Under the pieces are notes generated by a model. The model was not told the origin of the DNA. It was given only the letters and a program-made list of their open reading frames with translations, and made no database searches. 64,000 nucleotides of DNA from Rikenellaceae bacterium (lineage in GTDB: Bacteria > Bacteroidota > Bacteroidia > Bacteroidales > Rikenellaceae). Positions 56,591 to 63,881 of the stretch are shown here, one piece after another. The stretch is from positions 1 to 64,000 of the forward strand of contig JAGBHC010000024.1 of assembly GCA_017935625.1 (NCBI GenBank), given 5' to 3'. The position numbers and the translations under genes are program-made. Positions within the stretch are counted from its first letter, which is position 1. Each line of letters begins with the position of its first letter.

Positions 56591-58066
56591 ATGAGTATGA
56601 CAGACGACGAGGAACTGGGCGGGTTCGGTTTCCAGAAGAAATCGAATTCCATCATCATGGTGGCCGGAGTAGGCGGAGCGGGAGGAAATGCCGTGAACCA
56701 TATGTTCGACCTGGGTATCCACGATGTGACGTTCATGGTATGCAATACGGATAAGCAGGCGCTCAAACAGAGCCAGGTAGAGATAAAGATACAGCTCGGC
56801 AAGGGCCTCGGCGCGGGCAACGACCCGGCCAAGGGACGCGAGGCGGCGGACGAGAGCCGCGATATCATCCGCAACATCTTCGAGACCGAAGGCATCGAGA
56901 TGGTGTTCATCACCGCCGGAATGGGCGGCGGCACCGGTACGGGCGCTTCGCCGGTGATTGCCGAGGTGGCCCGCGAACTCGATATCCTGACGGTGGGCGT
57001 GGTGACCCTTCCCCTGAAGATGGAGGGCCCCAAGCGGATGAAACAGGCCGTGGAGGGCATCAAGGCCCTCAGCGCCCATGTGGACGCCCTGATGCTGATG
57101 AGCAACGAAAAGGTCTTCAACATGTACGGCGAGCTGACCAACAAGGAGGCGTTCCGCAAGGCCGACGACATTCTGGCCAGCGCCGCCAAGGGCATCGCCG
57201 AAATCGTGACCATCGAGGACAGCGACGTGAACATCGACTTCGCCGATGTGCAGGCCGTGACCAAGGACAGCGGCCGCGTGCTGTTCGGAACGGGACGCGC
57301 GAGCGGCCCCGACCGCGCGGAAGAGGCCGTGCGCCAGGCGCTCAGCTCTCCCTTGCTGGACCGCGAGGGCATCGTGGGGGCACAGTACATCCTGCTCAAC
57401 ATCAAATACGACGAAAAGGAGACCCTCGCCTCCGAGACACAGCAGATAGGCGCGGCCATCCAGCGTGCGGCGCGGCCCAACGGCGGCAACGAAGCCAACA
57501 TCAACTGGGGTATCGGTCACAAGGAGGGCCTGGGCGACGCCATCGAGGTGATGGTGGTGGCCACCGGATTCGGCGACGTGGATATCGAGGAGGATATTCA
57601 GGAGGCGTTGCACCGGGGCGAGACGACGGCGGCGGAACCCGTGACCGCGGAGCCGCAGCCCGAGCAGGAACCGGAGCCCGAAGAGCCCCTCGAGGAGGAG
57701 AAGCCTGCAATCCCGGCCGAAGAGAAGGAGGCGGAGCCCGCAGCGGCAGCCGGCGAGCCGGAGGAGGAGACGAAGCCCGCGGTGCCGGAGCCGCCGGCAG
57801 CGGAGACTCCGCGCAGGGCGCCGTTCGTGCCTCCCGTCGAGAAGCGTCAGCCGGTGCGTCCTGTTACACCGGGCAATGTGTTGAAACTGAGCAATAACGA
57901 CAAATACGCCGACATAGACGAAATTATCAAGTCGCCGGCCTACATCCGCCGCAAGGCGAAATTCGTGGACGAGAACACCGGAGGACAGCGCGTCGGGAAG
58001 GTGTCGCTCAAGGAGGGAAACGAGCAGCAGGCTCCCAAAGAGGAGGGCAACACGCTGTTCGGTTAG
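56591..58066 (+). CDS. ftsZ: Cell division GTPase FtsZ
   Basis: A 491-residue tubulin-like GTPase. Signature GMGGGTGTGASPVIAEVARE holds the G-box (112-118); the T7 loop is near VNIDFADVQAVTKDSGRVLF. The core ends at about residue 335. A long acidic, E/P/A-rich linker (about 340-410) follows, then a conserved-looking peptide DEIIKSPAYIRRKAKFVDEN, probably the FtsA-binding tail, which is unusually about 50 residues from the true C-terminus. It closes the contiguous division cluster. Confidence 0.97.
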   Translation: MSMTDDEELGGFGFQKKSNSIIMVAGVGGAGGNAVNHMFDLGIHDVTFMVCNTDKQALKQSQVEIKIQLGKGLGAGNDPAKGREAADESRDIIRNIFETEGIEMVFITAGMGGGTGTGASPVIAEVARELDILTVGVVTLPLKMEGPKRMKQAVEGIKALSAHVDALMLMSNEKVFNMYGELTNKEAFRKADDILASAAKGIAEIVTIEDSDVNIDFADVQAVTKDSGRVLFGTGRASGPDRAEEAVRQALSSPLLDREGIVGAQYILLNIKYDEKETLASETQQIGAAIQRAARPNGGNEANINWGIGHKEGLGDAIEVMVVATGFGDVDIEEDIQEALHRGETTAAEPVTAEPQPEQEPEPEEPLEEEKPAIPAEEKEAEPAAAAGEPEEETKPAVPEPPAAETPRRAPFVPPVEKRQPVRPVTPGNVLKLSNNDKYADIDEIIKSPAYIRRKAKFVDENTGGQRVGKVSLKEGNEQQAPKEEGNTLFG

Positions 58067-58231
58067 CCGCAGGAGCCGGATTTTTGCGCGAAGCCTTCGG
58101 GCCGGAACCGGAGGCTGCCGCTCTTCCGGGGGCGGGTCCCCTGCGAAGGCGGAGCGACGGCCGGCGGTGGCCGGAATTTTGATGAAGCGAGTCCCCGGCT
58201 CGGATTCGCATGGATATTAAACACCCGAATT

Positions 58232-59530
58232 TTGGTAACTTTAACCGATTTTGTAACATTCAATGAATTTTCCGCGCACTGCATCCTGCTGTTCGTACTG
58301 GTAGCGGTGCTGCTGGCGGTGTCGGCGTTCGTGTCGGGGTCCGAGACGGCGCTGTTCTCGCTCACGCCCGTCGATATCAAACGCGTGCGCGAAAGCGATA
58401 CGGGGCAGGACCGGGCCATTCTGGCGCTGCTTTCCGACCAGGAGTATCTGCTGGCGACGATTCTCATCGCCAACAACCTGGTCAATATCTGCATCGTGAT
58501 GCTCTCCAACAACATCATCAACGAGCTGGTGGTCTTCAATTCGACGGTCTTCGAATTCGTGGTGAAGACCGTCATCGTCACCTTCCTGCTGCTGCTTTTC
58601 GGCGAGATAATCCCCAAGCTCTACACCACCTACAACTCCCTGCCTTTCGCCCGCAACGGAGCTCCGCTGCTGCTGGTGCTGCGCAAGCTGCTCTATCCCT
58701 TCTCGTTTGTGGTGGTGAAAATCACCAGCCGGGTGAGCGGTTCGGCGCCCGGCGGCAAGCACAACCTGTCGATGGATGAAATCTCGAACGCCATCGAGAT
58801 GACCTCCACGCCGACCCAGGAGGAGAAGCAGATGCTGACGGGCATCGTCAGTCTGGTCAATACCGAAGTGGGGCAGATTATGAAGCCGCGGGTCGATATG
58901 ACGGCCCTCGACGTGACCGACAGCTATCGCGAGGTGAAGCGGCTGATTATCGAGAGCGGATTCTCGCGCATTCCGGTCTACGAGGAGACGCTCGACAACA
59001 TCAAGGGGGTGCTTTACGTGAAGGACATGCTGCCCTTCATCGGACGGGAGGACTCGTTCGACTGGACGCGCTATCTGCGCCCGGCCTATTTCGTGCCCGA
59101 CAACAAGAAGATAAACGACATGCTGGAGGAGTTCCAGAGCCGCAAGGTGCACCTCGCCATCGTGGTGGACGAGTACGGCTCGACCATGGGACTGGTCTCC
59201 ATGGAGGATATCATCGAGGAGATTGTGGGCGAAATTTCCGATGAATCGGACAACGACGAGTCGTTCTACACCCGGCTCGATGAAAATACCTATCTGTTCG
59301 ACGGCAAGACCCATCTGGTCGATTTCGCCAAGGTGACCGGACTGGACGAGTCGAAGCTCCACGAGCTGAGCGGCGAGGCCGAGACCGTGGCGGGACTCAT
59401 GCTCGAAATCAAACGCGACTTCCTCAAAAAGGGGGAGAGCCTTTCGGTCTGCGATGCCGCGCTCACCGTCGCCTCGCTCGAAGGCCGTCGCATCGACAAG
59501 GTGAAAGTGGTCGTCAATCGTCATGAATAA
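58232..59530 (+). CDS. gldE: CNNM/CBS-pair membrane protein, GldE-like
   Basis: A 432-residue protein with N-terminal hydrophobic helices (ILLFVLVAVLLAVSAFVSGS, ETALFSLTPVDIKRVRES) of the CNNM/DUF21 type, a CBS pair (about 200-330: EVGQIMKPRVDMTALDVTDS, GVLYVKDMLPFIGRED, HLAIVVDEYGSTMGLVSMED) and a CorC-HlyC domain. In Bacteroidetes the orthologue is GldE, often beside a phosphopantetheinyl transferase gene as here. Ion transport (Mg2+) is a family guess. No in-frame ATG exists near the start; TTG at 58232 is the only plausible one, or an upstream error hides the start. Confidence 0.82.
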   Translation: MVTLTDFVTFNEFSAHCILLFVLVAVLLAVSAFVSGSETALFSLTPVDIKRVRESDTGQDRAILALLSDQEYLLATILIANNLVNICIVMLSNNIINELVVFNSTVFEFVVKTVIVTFLLLLFGEIIPKLYTTYNSLPFARNGAPLLLVLRKLLYPFSFVVVKITSRVSGSAPGGKHNLSMDEISNAIEMTSTPTQEEKQMLTGIVSLVNTEVGQIMKPRVDMTALDVTDSYREVKRLIIESGFSRIPVYEETLDNIKGVLYVKDMLPFIGREDSFDWTRYLRPAYFVPDNKKINDMLEEFQSRKVHLAIVVDEYGSTMGLVSMEDIIEEIVGEISDESDNDESFYTRLDENTYLFDGKTHLVDFAKVTGLDESKLHELSGEAETVAGLMLEIKRDFLKKGESLSVCDAALTVASLEGRRIDKVKVVVNRHE

Positions 59531-60134
59531 CAATGCCTCCCATTGGATTGTCGTCCGAAGAATCGCCGCTTCGGACGAGGAGCTGCGCGGCCGGGTTTCG
59601 GCTGCGGAGTGGGAGTATGCGGCCCGCCGTCTGTCCGGGCTGCGCCGCCGGGCGTGGCTGTCGTGGCGGGCGGTCGCACGGGAGCGGCTGGGGATGGAGG
59701 CGGTCATCGGCTACGACGGCAACGGCGCCCCTGTGGTCGGAACGGGTTGCATCGGCGTGTCGCACGACGCCGATTACGTGGCGGTGATATATGACCGGCA
59801 GGCACGCTGCGCCATCGATGTGGAGCGCACCGACCGGAGCTTCGTGCGGGCCGAGAGCAAATATCTCTCTGCCGCCGAGCGGCATGAGGCGGCGTGCGGA
59901 CATCCGCTGTTCCGTGCGGCGGCGTGGTGCGCCAAAGAGGCGCTCTACAAGTACGGCGGTGTGTCCGGCGTCGATTTCTCGGAAGATATCGGGGTGGAGG
60001 CGTTCGACCCCTGCCGCATGCGCATCGAAGGGCGTCTGCCCGACGGCAGGCGGGTGACGGTGCGGCTGGCGATGGCGGACGAGAAGAATCTAATGGCCTA
60101 TATCTGCGACTTCCGGACGGAGAAATTCGAGTAG
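59523..60134 (+). CDS. 4'-phosphopantetheinyl transferase
   Basis: A 203-residue Sfp-type PPTase. Motifs: CIGVSHDADYVAVIYD, CAIDVERTDRSF (Mg2+-binding Asp/Glu) and WCAKEALYKYGG. It transfers phosphopantetheine from CoA to carrier proteins, most likely the acyl carrier protein. Its ATG overlaps the gldE stop by eight bases. Its 3' end overlaps the 3' end of the opposite-strand PNPOx gene by 37 nt. Confidence 0.9.
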   Translation: MNNNASHWIVVRRIAASDEELRGRVSAAEWEYAARRLSGLRRRAWLSWRAVARERLGMEAVIGYDGNGAPVVGTGCIGVSHDADYVAVIYDRQARCAIDVERTDRSFVRAESKYLSAAERHEAACGHPLFRAAAWCAKEALYKYGGVSGVDFSEDIGVEAFDPCRMRIEGRLPDGRRVTVRLAMADEKNLMAYICDFRTEKFE

Positions 60135-60580
60135 ATTTTGACCGAATCGGGCACGAAGCGCAGCATCGTGAAATCGTCGCTTTCGACTCCTCCGGGGTAG
60201 TACATCTTCCATTTGGGACGCCATATCCGGCGTTTGAACTCCATATCCGGGATGATTTCGATGCGTCCGCGGAGCATGACTCCCCGGAACTGCTGCGGCT
60301 TGCAGAAGTAGAGCGAGGCTTTGTCGCAGGCCGTTATCTGGGAGAACTTCTCCGAGGAGGTGTTGGTGGAGAGATAGACGGTCAGCGGATTCGTTTCGCC
60401 GGCGTACTCCTCCGCGAACTGGGGATAGAGACGCGGATTGCGCAGGTTGAGCATGGCGCGTGTCGAGGGAAATCCTTCGCTGTCGATTGTGGTGAGATAG
60501 AGGGTGGAGACCGAGGTCATGATTTCGAGCGCCTCGGTCAGGTTCCGTTCGTCCGTGAGGTAGGTGATGGTCTCTTTCAT
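60098..60580 (-). CDS. Pyridoxamine 5'-phosphate oxidase-fold protein
   Basis: A 160-residue split-barrel flavin-binding protein of the general-stress/PNPOx-like type: LYLTTIDSEGFPSTRAMLNL, KASLYFCKPQQFRGVMLRGR and PDSVKIYSNFSV. Such proteins bind FMN or F420; the substrate is unknown. Start ATG at 60580; a longer frame upstream runs through a minisatellite and is rejected. A -7 element TATCTTTG lies at 60614-60621 on the minus strand. Confidence 0.85.
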   Translation of the reverse strand: MKETITYLTDERNLTEALEIMTSVSTLYLTTIDSEGFPSTRAMLNLRNPRLYPQFAEEYAGETNPLTVYLSTNTSSEKFSQITACDKASLYFCKPQQFRGVMLRGRIEIIPDMEFKRRIWRPKWKMYYPGGVESDDFTMLRFVPDSVKIYSNFSVRKSQI

Positions 60581-60654
60581 TTTCGTATTTCGGGTGCGGG
60601 TCGGTTTCTGAAGCAAAGATAGCGAAATTTCGGCAACCTGCTTCGCCGGGGGGC

Positions 60655-60765
60655 GTTTGCGCGGGCTTTGTTTGAGCCGGGGGTGTTTGTGCCGGGGGTC
60701 GTCTGCGCTGGGCTTTGTTTGCGCCGGGCTTTGTTTGCGCGGGGGTCGTTTGCGCCGGGGGCGGG
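60655..60765. repeat. 15-16 bp imperfect minisatellite
   Basis: Seven units beginning gtttg or gtctg start at 60655, 60670, 60685, 60701, 60717, 60733 and 60748, so the period is 15 or 16 bp. The core is gtttgcgccggg followed by ctt or gtc. It lies upstream of the PNPOx gene and is strongly G-rich on the + strand. The rest of the 60581-61241 gap holds a terminator-like hairpin (60836-60857), then an AT-rich stretch with no gene seen. Confidence 0.8.
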
Positions 60766-60835
60766 GGAGGAGGGCCGGCCGTGTCGGGCGGAGGAGTGCG
60801 TGGGCGGGGTGCTTTCCCCGCACGATTGGGGAGGA

Positions 60836-60865
60836 CCGGAGACGTTATCGGCTCCGGATTTTTTT
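60836..60865 (+). terminator. Terminator-like hairpin with T7 tail
   Basis: ccggag (60836-60841) and ctccgg (60852-60857) form a 6-bp stem followed by attttttt. No obvious + strand gene ends here. Part of the stem also recurs inverted at 60896-60906 (11 bp: tatcggctccg / cggagccgata), so alternative pairings exist. Confidence 0.4.
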
Positions 60866-61175
60866 GTGCCGTCCGGCGGCTTAGGTCTGTAAATTCGGAG
60901 CCGATAGCCGTAGCGGCGGGGGTCGATTCGTGTATGATGCGGCTTGCGCGAGGGGTCGGAATTAGCCGAATGGGCTCAATATGGTTCGAATCGGATTTAA
61001 AATATAGTATTATAATGTCGTATATCTTTCCGGATGGGGGTGAAAGGGACTGCAAAAGGGTTTATTTCGAATACGTTTGATTTTCCGGCAAGTAGACAAA
61101 TGCTATTTAATTCGTTGGAAAGAAATGTTTTAAGTAATACGGCCCGGGGATGTTGGATATTACTACAATTAAAAA

Positions 61176-61206
61176 TTGCATAATTGAAGATAAGATTGTA
61201 CTTTTG
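61176..61206 (+). promoter_or_regulatory. Promoter of the AraC-type regulator
   Basis: TTG (61176-61178), 20-nt spacer, TACTTTTG (61199-61206): near-perfect Bacteroidetes consensus. The ATG at 61242 is about 30 nt after the predicted start. Confidence 0.65.
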
Positions 61207-61241
61207 ATGGCGAAAACTAAAACTTTTAATCGGTTTGTATT

Positions 61242-62165
61242 ATGAATAGCAATTACCTCCCGCTCCAGCAACATCCGAACATCGTAAAGTATAGTCAGCC
61301 GTTCAGAAACGGCATTCAGTCGCACAATCTCCAGCGGCTGGCCATCGGTTACGTGTTGCGAGGAAAGAAGTATATCTACGACGGGGACGTGCGTCGCGAG
61401 GTGGTGCGCGGCAATGTGTTCTATCTGAGTACCGGAAACCACTACACGGAGGATGTACCCGAAAGCGGACGCTCGTTCGAGCAAATCATCTTCTATTACA
61501 GCCCCGAGCAGCTCGGAAACATCCTCTCGCATCTGAGCCTGACCTACAAGATGAACATCGTGAACGACCACTCGTGCGACAACTGCCGCAACCGGAATCA
61601 CGTGATTTGCCAGGCGTCGAACAGCGTGCGGAACTTCTTCTCCACGGTGAACCAATACATCCGCGACGAGTTTTTCACCAACGACCAGACGGCCGAAAGC
61701 ATCAAGATGACCGAATTGCTCTATCTGCTGGTGTCGCAGTCCGACTGCTGCATCAAGAGCAAGATACTGAGTAATATAGATACCAACAAGGAGAATTTCG
61801 AGCAGACCATCTACAAACATATCTTCAAGGACATCTCCATCGACGAACTGGCCCGGGAGTGCAACCGCAGTCTCACCTCGTTCAAAAAGGAGTTCAAGAA
61901 ACATTTTTACGAGCCGCCTCACAAATGGTTCATCCGCCAGCGTCTGATGCACTCGCGGCTGTTGCTGATATCCACGGGCAAGTCCATTTCGGAGATAGGC
62001 CTGGAGTGCAATTTCCCCAATACGTCCCATTTCATCAAACTTTTCAAGAAGGAGTACGGGGTGACGCCTGCGGGGTATCGTCATCGCAACAGCATCGCTG
62101 CGGCGGCGGAACGCATCCGGGAATCGTTCGTGGAATCGAGACCGGAGAGCATGGCCGAGGCTTGA
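61242..62165 (+). CDS. AraC-family transcriptional regulator
   Basis: A 307-residue regulator. The N-terminal domain (about 10-130) looks like the cupin-type sensor of the family (AIGYVLRGKKYIYDGDVRRE, VVRGNVFYLSTGNHY). The C-terminal AraC DNA-binding domain has two helix-turn-helix units (ISIDELARECNRSLTSFKKE and KSISEIGLECNFPNTSHFIK) ending KKEYGVTPAGYR. A Cys cluster (HSCDNCRNRNHVIC, about 107-120) between domains is unusual and could bind metal or sense redox. Targets are unknown; the small RNA and small genes downstream are candidates. Confidence 0.9.
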   Translation: MNSNYLPLQQHPNIVKYSQPFRNGIQSHNLQRLAIGYVLRGKKYIYDGDVRREVVRGNVFYLSTGNHYTEDVPESGRSFEQIIFYYSPEQLGNILSHLSLTYKMNIVNDHSCDNCRNRNHVICQASNSVRNFFSTVNQYIRDEFFTNDQTAESIKMTELLYLLVSQSDCCIKSKILSNIDTNKENFEQTIYKHIFKDISIDELARECNRSLTSFKKEFKKHFYEPPHKWFIRQRLMHSRLLLISTGKSISEIGLECNFPNTSHFIKLFKKEYGVTPAGYRHRNSIAAAAERIRESFVESRPESMAEA

Positions 62166-62285
62166 CGACCGTTTTTCAAAATTTGACTAAATGGGGGATT
62201 CCGCCTTGCGAATTTCAGTTTTTTAGCCGGAATGGCCCCTTTGTGTAATAAATTGCAGGAAAAAAGGTCTATTTTAGTAAAAAGT

Positions 62286-62317
62286 TTTGGCGGTTAGAAA
62301 ATATTATGCTATCTTCG
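62286..62317 (+). promoter_or_regulatory. Promoter of a candidate small RNA
   Basis: TTTG (62286-62289), 20-nt spacer, TATCTTCG (62310-62317), one mismatch from TAnnTTTG and identical to the -7 of cstA. Predicted start near 62324. Confidence 0.55.
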
Positions 62318-62323
62318 TCATGC

Positions 62324-62416
62324 AATTAGCGAGAAACCTAACTCGCATCTCATTAACCTAACTAACCTAACCTGATAGGCGGGCTCTTTGTGATAAAGCG
62401 CCCGCTTTCTTTTTGG
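62324..62416 (+). ncRNA. Candidate small RNA with three AACCTAAC copies
   Basis: From the predicted start the sequence has a 5-bp hairpin (gcgag 62329-62333 with ctcgc 62342-62346), an unstructured stretch, and a terminator-like stem (gcgggc 62379-62384 with gcccgc 62400-62405, extended by two pairs) followed by tttcttttt. AACCTAAC occurs at 62335-62342 in the first loop, 62355-62362 and 62364-62371, all unpaired in this fold except the last base of the first copy. There is no start codon with a coding frame. About 90 nt. This is a prediction from sequence only. Confidence 0.5.
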
Positions 62417-62517
62417 CCGGCATCCACTCCTCCACCCTCGGCACCGTGGCCCAGACCATGTCCTACGCCTCCGCCCCGCTTTGCTACCTGGAGGAGGACC
62501 TCGTCTTCACCGAATAA
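62413..62517 (+). pseudogene. Stranded 3' end of an unknown gene
   Basis: The frame ending at the TAA 62515-62517 reads AGIHSSTLGTVAQTMSYASA then PLCYLEEDLVFTE, with nearly every third codon position G or C, as in the real genes of this window. Twenty nt later there is a strong terminator. No upstream part of the gene exists: the frame is closed by a stop at 62368-62370 and passes through the small-RNA terminator. It looks like the remnant of a deleted gene; a 34-residue protein from TTG 62413 is the alternative. Family not recognised. Confidence 0.4.
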
Positions 62518-62536
62518 GTGCCGCACTCCGCCCCGA

Positions 62537-62570
62537 GGGGCGTCCGACGGCAGGTCGGGCGCCCCTTTTT
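62537..62570 (+). terminator. Strong rho-independent terminator
   Basis: ggggcgtccgac (62537-62548) pairs with gtcgggcgcccc (62554-62565), 12 bp with one G-U, 5-nt loop, followed by TTTTT. It lies 20 nt after the stop codon of the gene remnant. Confidence 0.85.
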
Positions 62571-62721
62571 CATGCCCGTCCCCGACCGTTCCCGACCGGC
62601 TCCCGCCCGCCGCTTCCCCTGCACCCCTGCCGAGAAACTATAATCGCCGAAACGAAATGCGACAAGAAAACGGTACATGGCTCGAATCATTTTGCACGAT
62701 AAAATAAAAAGGCATAAATCA

Positions 62722-62752
62722 TTTGTAAGTAAATAAAATATTGCTAATTTTG
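62722..62752 (+). promoter_or_regulatory. Strong promoter of the candidate 6S-like RNA
   Basis: TTTG (62722-62725), 19-nt spacer, TAATTTTG (62745-62752): an exact match to the Bacteroidetes consensus in an AT-rich context. The start would be near 62757-62760. Confidence 0.7.
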
Positions 62753-62757
62753 TTAGA

Positions 62758-62964
62758 AGAGAAAGATAGGCGGCTGAAGCTCTGCAAAGAGAGAGGTCGC
62801 GGCTGTTTGTCAGTTCACGAAGGTCCAAACAAAATAAAACGGCAGACAAACAGTCGGGAACGCGTAACCGAAATGCGCGATTCCCGGCTGGTTTGCATTC
62901 TGCTGTTTCCGAATTGGACCTCGGGTGAACTGTAATGCGGCAGTCGGGCTTCGCGCACTTTTTT
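62758..62964 (+). ncRNA. ssrS: Candidate 6S-like RNA
   Basis: The transcript folds by hand into one long rod. Pairs: 62811-62818 with 62925-62932 (8 bp), 62821-62828 with 62914-62921 (8 bp), 62837-62846 with 62899-62908 (10 bp, one G-U), 62847-62851 with 62891-62895, 62852-62860 with 62881-62889, and 62861-62864 with 62876-62879, closed by an 11-nt loop. Between the second and third stems lies a bubble of 8 and 5 nt. Weaker outer pairings join 62793-62805 with 62941-62952, and 62783-62785 with 62955-62957. It ends at T6 (62959-62964). Length, rod and bubble match 6S RNA, which binds RNA polymerase by imitating an open promoter. Confidence 0.6.
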
Positions 62965-62988
62965 AGATAACGACAAAAGTGTGCAGGC

Positions 62989-63294
62989 ATGAATGTTATA
63001 ACACCGATAACTCCGGGTCGGTTCGTCCCGGGCGAACTTTATCTGTTTCACCGCAGCAATGCCGGTTGTCCGCCGTCGGGCAGCCTGTGGGGCCTTTTCG
63101 ACCGGAGCGAAGTGGGAGTCATCCGTCTGGAGTCGAGCAGCCGGGATTTGCACGGTTTCCGGTTCCGGCACCCGCTTCCCGACGGTTACCGCTACTTCCG
63201 CCCTGCGACCCGCGACGAATATAGGGACTATTTCTACAATCTGGGATATTATGATTCTGTCGGATATGTTGGCTCTCTGAACAGAATACCTTGA
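62989..63294 (+). CDS. Small hypothetical protein, 101 aa
   Basis: Starts 24 nt after the T run of the candidate 6S RNA. The product is cytoplasmic, beta-rich and aromatic: NVITPITPGRFVPGELYLFH, WGLFDRSEVGVIRLESSSRD, DGYRYFRPATRDEYRDYFYN. No family recognised. It may be expressed by read-through from the RNA promoter. In the 273 nt that follow I see no gene; there is a weak promoter-like pair (TTG 63481-63483, 19 nt, TTAATTTG 63503-63510) before the next gene. Confidence 0.5.
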   Translation: MNVITPITPGRFVPGELYLFHRSNAGCPPSGSLWGLFDRSEVGVIRLESSSRDLHGFRFRHPLPDGYRYFRPATRDEYRDYFYNLGYYDSVGYVGSLNRIP

Positions 63295-63567
63295 CTTTCC
63301 TTTTCATAATCGGTCACTATCCCCGCTTCCTGTTTGCGGCGACTGCTTTTGGAAGCGCTGACGGTGCGTTCGACCCGGCGGATGGGCCGGCCGTTCGAAT
63401 CCGGTAGAGAGATGCCGGGTAATTTCACATCTTGCCCCCTCCTTTCTGTTTGTGGTTGAGGGATTTTTTTGCGATTGTTCTTGGTTTTTAAGAAACAATT
63501 CGTTAATTTGCCACAGAAAACGGTACGGTCCCTCCGGTCGAATATTCAAACCTAAAACTTTTATATT

Positions 63568-63870
63568 ATGAAAAAACTTCTGTGTCTGTCATTGGCTCTG
63601 TTGGGAGCGATGGTATCTTCGTCTACCCGGTCGTCCGTCACCGAGCCGGTCTGTCCCGAAACCCTTTCCGCGCTGGATGATTCCGTAATTGTCGAAAGAT
63701 GGGTGTGCGACGAGAATGATACCCATTTGGGATGTCGTCATTATTGTTTAGTTTGCGGACGCGAATTAATAGGAATACCCCCTTATGAAATTGGCTATGT
63801 CGTTTACCCTGGCTATCCTATCAGTTATGCCTATACGTGTCCTGAATGCGGTTATTATAATCATAATTGA
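63568..63870 (+). CDS. Secreted Cys-rich small protein, 100 aa
   Basis: Signal peptide MKKLLCLSLALLGAMVSSST, then a short mature protein with seven cysteines: C29 (EPVC), C47 (RWVCD), C56 (LGCRH), the pair CLVC (C60, C63) and the pair CPEC (C90, C93). The two CxxC knuckles 27 residues apart look like a zinc ribbon, though in an exported protein they could instead form disulfides. The tail is Tyr/Gly rich (YVVYPGYPISYAYT). AT-richer than the core genes. No named family recognised. Confidence 0.65.
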   Translation: MKKLLCLSLALLGAMVSSSTRSSVTEPVCPETLSALDDSVIVERWVCDENDTHLGCRHYCLVCGRELIGIPPYEIGYVVYPGYPISYAYTCPECGYYNHN

Positions 63871-63881
63871 TTGAGAATGTT

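Noticed and set aside
62390-62707. 105-codon + frame starting GTG
   Set aside because: It is Pro/Arg/Ser-rich with no domain, runs through a terminator hairpin, and is in a different frame from the gene remnant with coding-type composition.
62741-62935. 64-codon + frame (MLILLEEKDRRLK)
   Set aside because: It starts with TTG inside the -7 promoter element and coincides with the 44-bp rod of the candidate 6S RNA, which explains the sequence better.
63394-63402. ttcgaatcc, resembling a tRNA T-loop
   Set aside because: Flanking bases do not form a T stem, and no acceptor, D or anticodon arm is found at the expected distances.
63304-63549. 81-codon minus frame before the Cys-rich gene
   Set aside because: There are no recognisable features, the composition is Arg/Gln/Pro-rich, and there is no promoter on that strand.
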